Shown here: positions 59,905 to 64,000 of the stretch, piece after piece
Layout: every line of letters starts with the position of its first letter
Position numbering within the stretch: the stretch's first letter is position 1
Source of the DNA: Bugula neritina
Lineage: Eukaryota; Bryozoa; Gymnolaemata; Cheilostomatida; Bugulidae
DNA: 64,000 nt
Reading direction: 5' to 3'
NCBI GenBank assembly: GCA_964035545.1
Contig: OZ037767.1
Coordinates: 18,132,281 to 18,196,280, forward strand
Made by a program: the position numbers and the translations under genes
Notes under the pieces: generated by a model
What the model saw: only the letters and a program-made list of their open reading frames with translations
Told to the model about the DNA's origin: nothing
Databases searched by the model: none

Positions 59905-61195
59905 GAAATATACTGTAACACACTGAAATATACTGCAACATACTGAAATACACTGTAACATACCGAAATATACTGCAACATACTGAAATACACTGCTACA
60001 TACCGAAATATACTGCAAAATACTGCAACATACTGAAATACACTGTAACATACTGAAATACACTGCAACACACTACAACATACAGAAATACAGTGTAACA
60101 TATTGAAATACACTGCAACACAATGATATATACTGCAACATACCGAAATATATGGTAAACTACTGAAATATACTGTAACACATTGAAAAATACTGCAACA
60201 TAAAGAAATATACTGTGACACACTGAAATATACTGCAACATACTGAAATACACTGTAACATACTGAAGTATACTGCAACATACTGAAATAGACTGCTACA
60301 TACTGAAATATACTTCAAGATACTGCAACAAACTGAAATACACTGTAACATACTGAAATACACTGCAACATACTGCATTATACTGACATCTACTGGGACA
60401 TATGGAATTACACTGCAACAAATTGAAGTACACTGCGACGCACTGAAACATACGTCAACATACTAAAATGTACTGCAACATACTGAGATACACCGTAATA
60501 TACTGAAATATACTGCAACCTACTGCAACATACTGACATACGCTGAAACATATTGAAATACAGTGCAACACATTGAAATATACTCTAACTAACTGAAATA
60601 TAGTGTAATATACGGAAATGTACTGTGACATACTGGAATATACTGTAACACAATGAAATATACTTCAACATACTGAAATACGCTGTAACATACTGAAATA
60701 TACTGCAACCTACTGCAACATACTACAATACACTGTAACATACTGAAATACACTGCAACATACTACAACATACTGAAATACACTGTAACATATTGAAATA
60801 CACTGCAACACACTGAAATATACTGCAACATACCGAAATATATGGTAAACTACTGAAAAATACTGTAACACATTGAAAAATACTGCAACATACTGAAATA
60901 TACTGTAACACACTGAAATATACTGCAACATACTGAAATACACTGTAACATACTGAAATATACTGCAACATACTGAAATACGCTGCTACATACTGAAATA
61001 TACTGCAAAATACTGCAACATACTGAAATACACTGTAACATACTGAAATACACTGCAACATACTGCATTATACTGACATCTACTGGGACATATGGAATTA
61101 CACTGCAACAAATTGAAGTACACTGCGATGCACTGAAACATCTGGCAATATACTGAAACGTACTGCGACACATTGATATATACTGCAACATACTG
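59905..61195. repeat. 1,400-base tandem unit in 14,270-base copy 2, second
   Basis: Counterpart of 45,635-46,925; GACATCTACT at 60,385 and 61,075. The 180-base P fragment follows at 61,196-61,374. Confidence 0.8.
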
Positions 61196-61374
61196 AAATA
61201 TGCTGTAGCGTACTGAAATTCACTGCAACACACTGAAGTATACTGTAATATACAGAAATGTAATGTAACAAACTGAAACATACGTCAACATACTGAAATG
61301 TACTGCAACATACTGAAATACACTGTAATATACTGAATTACACTGCAACATACTGCAACATACTGAAATACGCT

Positions 61375-62680
61375 GTAACATATTGAAATACACTGCAACG
61401 CACTGAAATATACTGCAACATACCGAAATATATGGTAAACTACTGAAAAATAATGTAAAACATTGAAAAATACTGAAACATACTGAAATATACTGTAACA
61501 CACTGAAATATACTGCAACATACTGAAATACACTGTAACATACCGAAATATACTGCAACATACTGAAATACACTGCTACATACTGAAATATACTGCAAAA
61601 TACTGCAACATACTGAAATACACTGTAACATACTGAAATACACTGCAACACACTACAACATACAGAAATACAGTGTAACATATTGAAATACACTGCAACA
61701 CAATGATATATACTGCAACATGCCGAAATATATGGTAAACTACTGAAATATACTGTAACACATTGAAAAATACTGCAACATAAAGCAATATACTGTGACA
61801 CACTGAAATATACTGCAACATACTGAAATACACTGTAACATACTGAAGTATACTGCAACATACTGAAATAGACTGCTACATACTGAAATATACTTCAAGA
61901 TACTGCAACAAACTGAAATACACTGTAACATACTGAAATACACTGCAACATACTGCATTATACTGACATCTACTGGGACATATGGAATTACACTGCAACA
62001 AATTGAAGTACACTGCGACGCACTGAAACATACGTCAACATACTAAAATGTACTGCAACATACTGAGATACACTGTAATATACTGAAATATACTGCAACC
62101 TACTGCAACATACTGACATACGCTGTAACATATTGAAATACAGTGCAACACATTGAAATATACTCTAACTAACTGAAATATAGTGTAATATACGGAAATG
62201 TACTGTGACATACTGGAATATACTGTAACACAATGAAATATACTTCAACATACTGAAATACGCTGTAACATACTGAAATATACTGCAACCTACTGCAACA
62301 TACTGAAATACACTGTAACATACTGAAATACACTGCAACATACTACAACATACTGAAATACACTGTAACATATTGAAATACACTGCAACACACTGAAATA
62401 TACTGCAACATACCGAAATATATGGTAAACTACTGAAAAATACTGTAACACATTGAAAAATACTGCAACATACTGAAATATACTGTAACACACTGAAATA
62501 TACTGCAACATACTGAAATACACTGTAACATACTGAAATATACTGCAACATACTGAAATACGCTGCTACATACTGAAATATACTGCAAAATACTGCAACA
62601 TACTGAAATACACTGTAACATACTGAAATACACTGCAACATACTGCATTATACTGACATCTACTGGGACATACTGAAATA
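61375..62680. repeat. 1,400-base type unit in 14,270-base copy 2, third
   Basis: Counterpart of 47,105-48,410; GACATCTACT at 61,965 and 62,655. The window then ends inside the U1-like unit that starts at 62,681. Confidence 0.78.
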
Positions 62681-64000
62681 CACTGCAACAAATTGAAGTA
62701 TACTGCAACACACTGAAACATACGGCAACATGCTGAAATATACTGCGACACATTGAAATATACTGCAACATACTGAAATACACTGTATCATACTGAAATA
62801 AACTGCAACACACTGAAGTGTACTGTAATATACAGAGATGTACTGTAACAAACTGAAACATACGTCAACATACTAAAATGTACTGCAACATACTGAGATA
62901 CACTGTAATATACTGAAATATACTGCAACCTACTGCAACATACTGACATACGCTGTAACATATTGAAATACTTTGCAACACATTGAAATATACTCTAACT
63001 CACTGAAATATAGTGTAATATACGGAAATGTACTGTGACATACTGGAATATACTGTAACACAATGAAATATACTTCAACATACTGAAATACGCTGTAACA
63101 TACTGAAATATACTGCAACCTACTGCAACATACTGAAACACACTGTAACATACTGAAATACACTGCAACATACTGAATTATACTGACATACACTGGGACA
63201 TATTGAAATACACTGCAACAAAATGAAGTATACTGCAACACACTGAAACATACGCCGACACACTGAAAAATACTGCGACACATTGAAATATACTGCAACA
63301 TACTGCAACATACTGAAATACATTGTAACATACTGAAATACACTGCAACATACTACAACATACTGAAATACACTGTAACAGATCGAATTACACTGCAACA
63401 AATTGAAATATACTGCAACATACCAAAATATACGATAAACTACTGAAATATCCTGTAACACATTGAAATACACTTTAACATACTGAAATATACTGCAACC
63501 TACTGCAACATACTGACATACGCTGTAACATATTGAAATACACTGCAACACATTGAAATATACTCTAACTCACTGAAATATAGTGTAATATACGGAAATG
63601 TACTGTGACATACTGGAATATACTGTAACAACAATGAAATATACGTCAACATACTGAAATACGCTGTAACATACTGAAATATACTGCAACCTACTGCAAC
63701 ATACTGGAATACACTGTAAAATACTGAAATACACTGCAACACCTTGAAATATACTGCAATACAGTGAAACATACGGCAACATACTGAAATATACTGCGAC
63801 ACATTGCAATATACTGCAACATACTGAAATATGCTGTAGCATACTGAAATACACTGCAACACACTGAAGTATACTGTAATAGACAGAAATGTACTGTAAC
63901 AAACTGAAACATACGTCAACATACTGAAATGTACTGCAACATACTGAGATACACTGTAATATACTGAATTACACTGCAACATACTGCAACATACTGAAAT

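Larger units (their letters stand above)
1..64000. repeat. Decameric satellite array, whole window
   Basis: The window is made entirely of 10-base units on the + strand, mostly GAAATACACT/GAAATATACT alternating with GCAACATACT/GTAACATACT, so the effective dimer is 20 bases. Almost every unit starts with G, has AA at positions 3-4 and ends in ACT; common variants end in ATT, ACC or ACG. Runs of two or three GCAACATACT units break the strict alternation in places. Both array ends lie outside the window. No unique sequence, transposon, RNA gene or conventional gene interrupts it. The size and higher-order organisation are typical of eukaryotic satellite DNA; that assignment is inference, and the species cannot be read from the sequence. 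Confidence 0.98.
22081..64000. repeat. Satellite domain II
   Basis: Same decamer family, but without the GGAACATACC GGAACATACT opening and with GTAATATACG in place of GTAATCAACG. Further markers are GGAATATACT then GTAACACAAT, TTCAACATACT-type units, GTAAACTACT and GCTACATACT. Repeat blocks are longer (0.7 to 14 kb) and overlap as nested duplications. Non-decameric indels, absent from domain I, occur here. Confidence 0.88.
55935..64000. repeat. 14,270-base higher-order repeat, second copy (runs off the window)
   Basis: From about 55,935 every landmark matches 41,665 onward at a constant offset of 14,270 up to the window end (counterpart 49,730). About a dozen substitutions fall before 57,650. 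After that I found two in 6.3 kb, at 61,722 (G for A) and 63,223 (A for T). The register breaks at 57,856 and 63,625 are copied too. Confidence 0.92.

Noticed and set aside
1-64000. CRISPR array
   Set aside because: Repeats are contiguous 10-base units with no unique spacers of constant length, no leader and no cas genes.
1-64000. Telomeric repeat array
   Set aside because: The unit is neither G-rich nor of known telomere type on either strand, and variants are too frequent. A subtelomeric position remains possible.
1-64000. CENP-B box in the satellite
   Set aside because: The closest minus-strand context (TTTCGGTATG, from ACCGAAA) fails the required A and CGGG positions of the canonical 17-base box. 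I saw no full match, though I could not run an exhaustive scan.
1-64000. Promoters, Shine-Dalgarno sites, terminators, tRNA or rRNA genes
   Set aside because: A/T-rich look-alikes such as TATACT occur in most units and carry no information. No stem-loop followed by a T run and no conserved RNA gene sequence is present.
1-64000. Bacterial or phage origin of the window
   Set aside because: Tens of kilobases of gene-free decamer satellite with HORs have no counterpart I know of in bacterial or phage genomes; a eukaryotic satellite is the simplest reading, although the taxon stays open.

Overview
The window holds no gene that I can support. All 64,000 bases are one uninterrupted satellite array built from a 10-base unit. 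Two alternating forms dominate on the + strand, GAAATACACT (or GAAATATACT) and GCAACATACT (or GTAACATACT), giving a 20-base dimer. From the consensus dimer the + strand is about 45% A, 25% C, 20% T and 10% G (35% G+C). No rRNA, tRNA, mobile element, CRISPR array, promoter or terminator stands out from this background, and no stretch of unique DNA is present. An array of this size and regularity points to a eukaryote (centromeric, pericentromeric, subtelomeric or other heterochromatin). The sequence does not let me name the taxon.

Layout. Domain I (1 to about 22,100) consists of subunits of 870-1,360 bases, each opening with the paired variant GGAACATACC GGAACATACT. Four of them (1,170 + 1,120 + 880 + 1,110) make a 4,280-base higher-order repeat (HOR) present as copies 1-4,280 and 4,281-8,560. 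From 8,561 a rearranged six-subunit HOR of 6,550 bases takes over (8,561-15,110) and is repeated at 15,111 to about 21,540, followed by a short truncated end. Domain II (about 22,100-64,000) lacks that opening signature and has its own variants. It contains a 3.0-kb block (P) at 22.1, 27.2 and 37.8 kb. A 10,638-base tandem duplication covers 25,485-36,122 and 36,123-46,760, with 1.4-kb tandem units inside it. Mosaic units of 3.4-3.5 kb follow at 48.4-55.3 kb. A 14,270-base repeat makes 55,935-64,000 a near-perfect copy of 41,665-49,730.

How it behaves. The decamer register is unbroken from 1 to 24,500: every length change in that stretch is a multiple of 10. The later 19 register breaks reduce to seven original indel events spread by block duplication. 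Copies thousands of bases apart are far more alike than neighbouring decamers, which fits turnover by unequal exchange or conversion of large blocks. Because 10 is not divisible by 3 and the minus strand of the consensus has no stop codon, every minus-strand frame reads the same 10-residue Cys/Val/Ser/Gln-rich peptide. The many long minus-strand reading frames (up to 439 codons) are therefore by-products of the repeat, and I annotate none as a gene. AA steps recur every 10 bases, near the DNA helical repeat, so intrinsic curvature or nucleosome phasing is the most plausible sequence-level property of the array.
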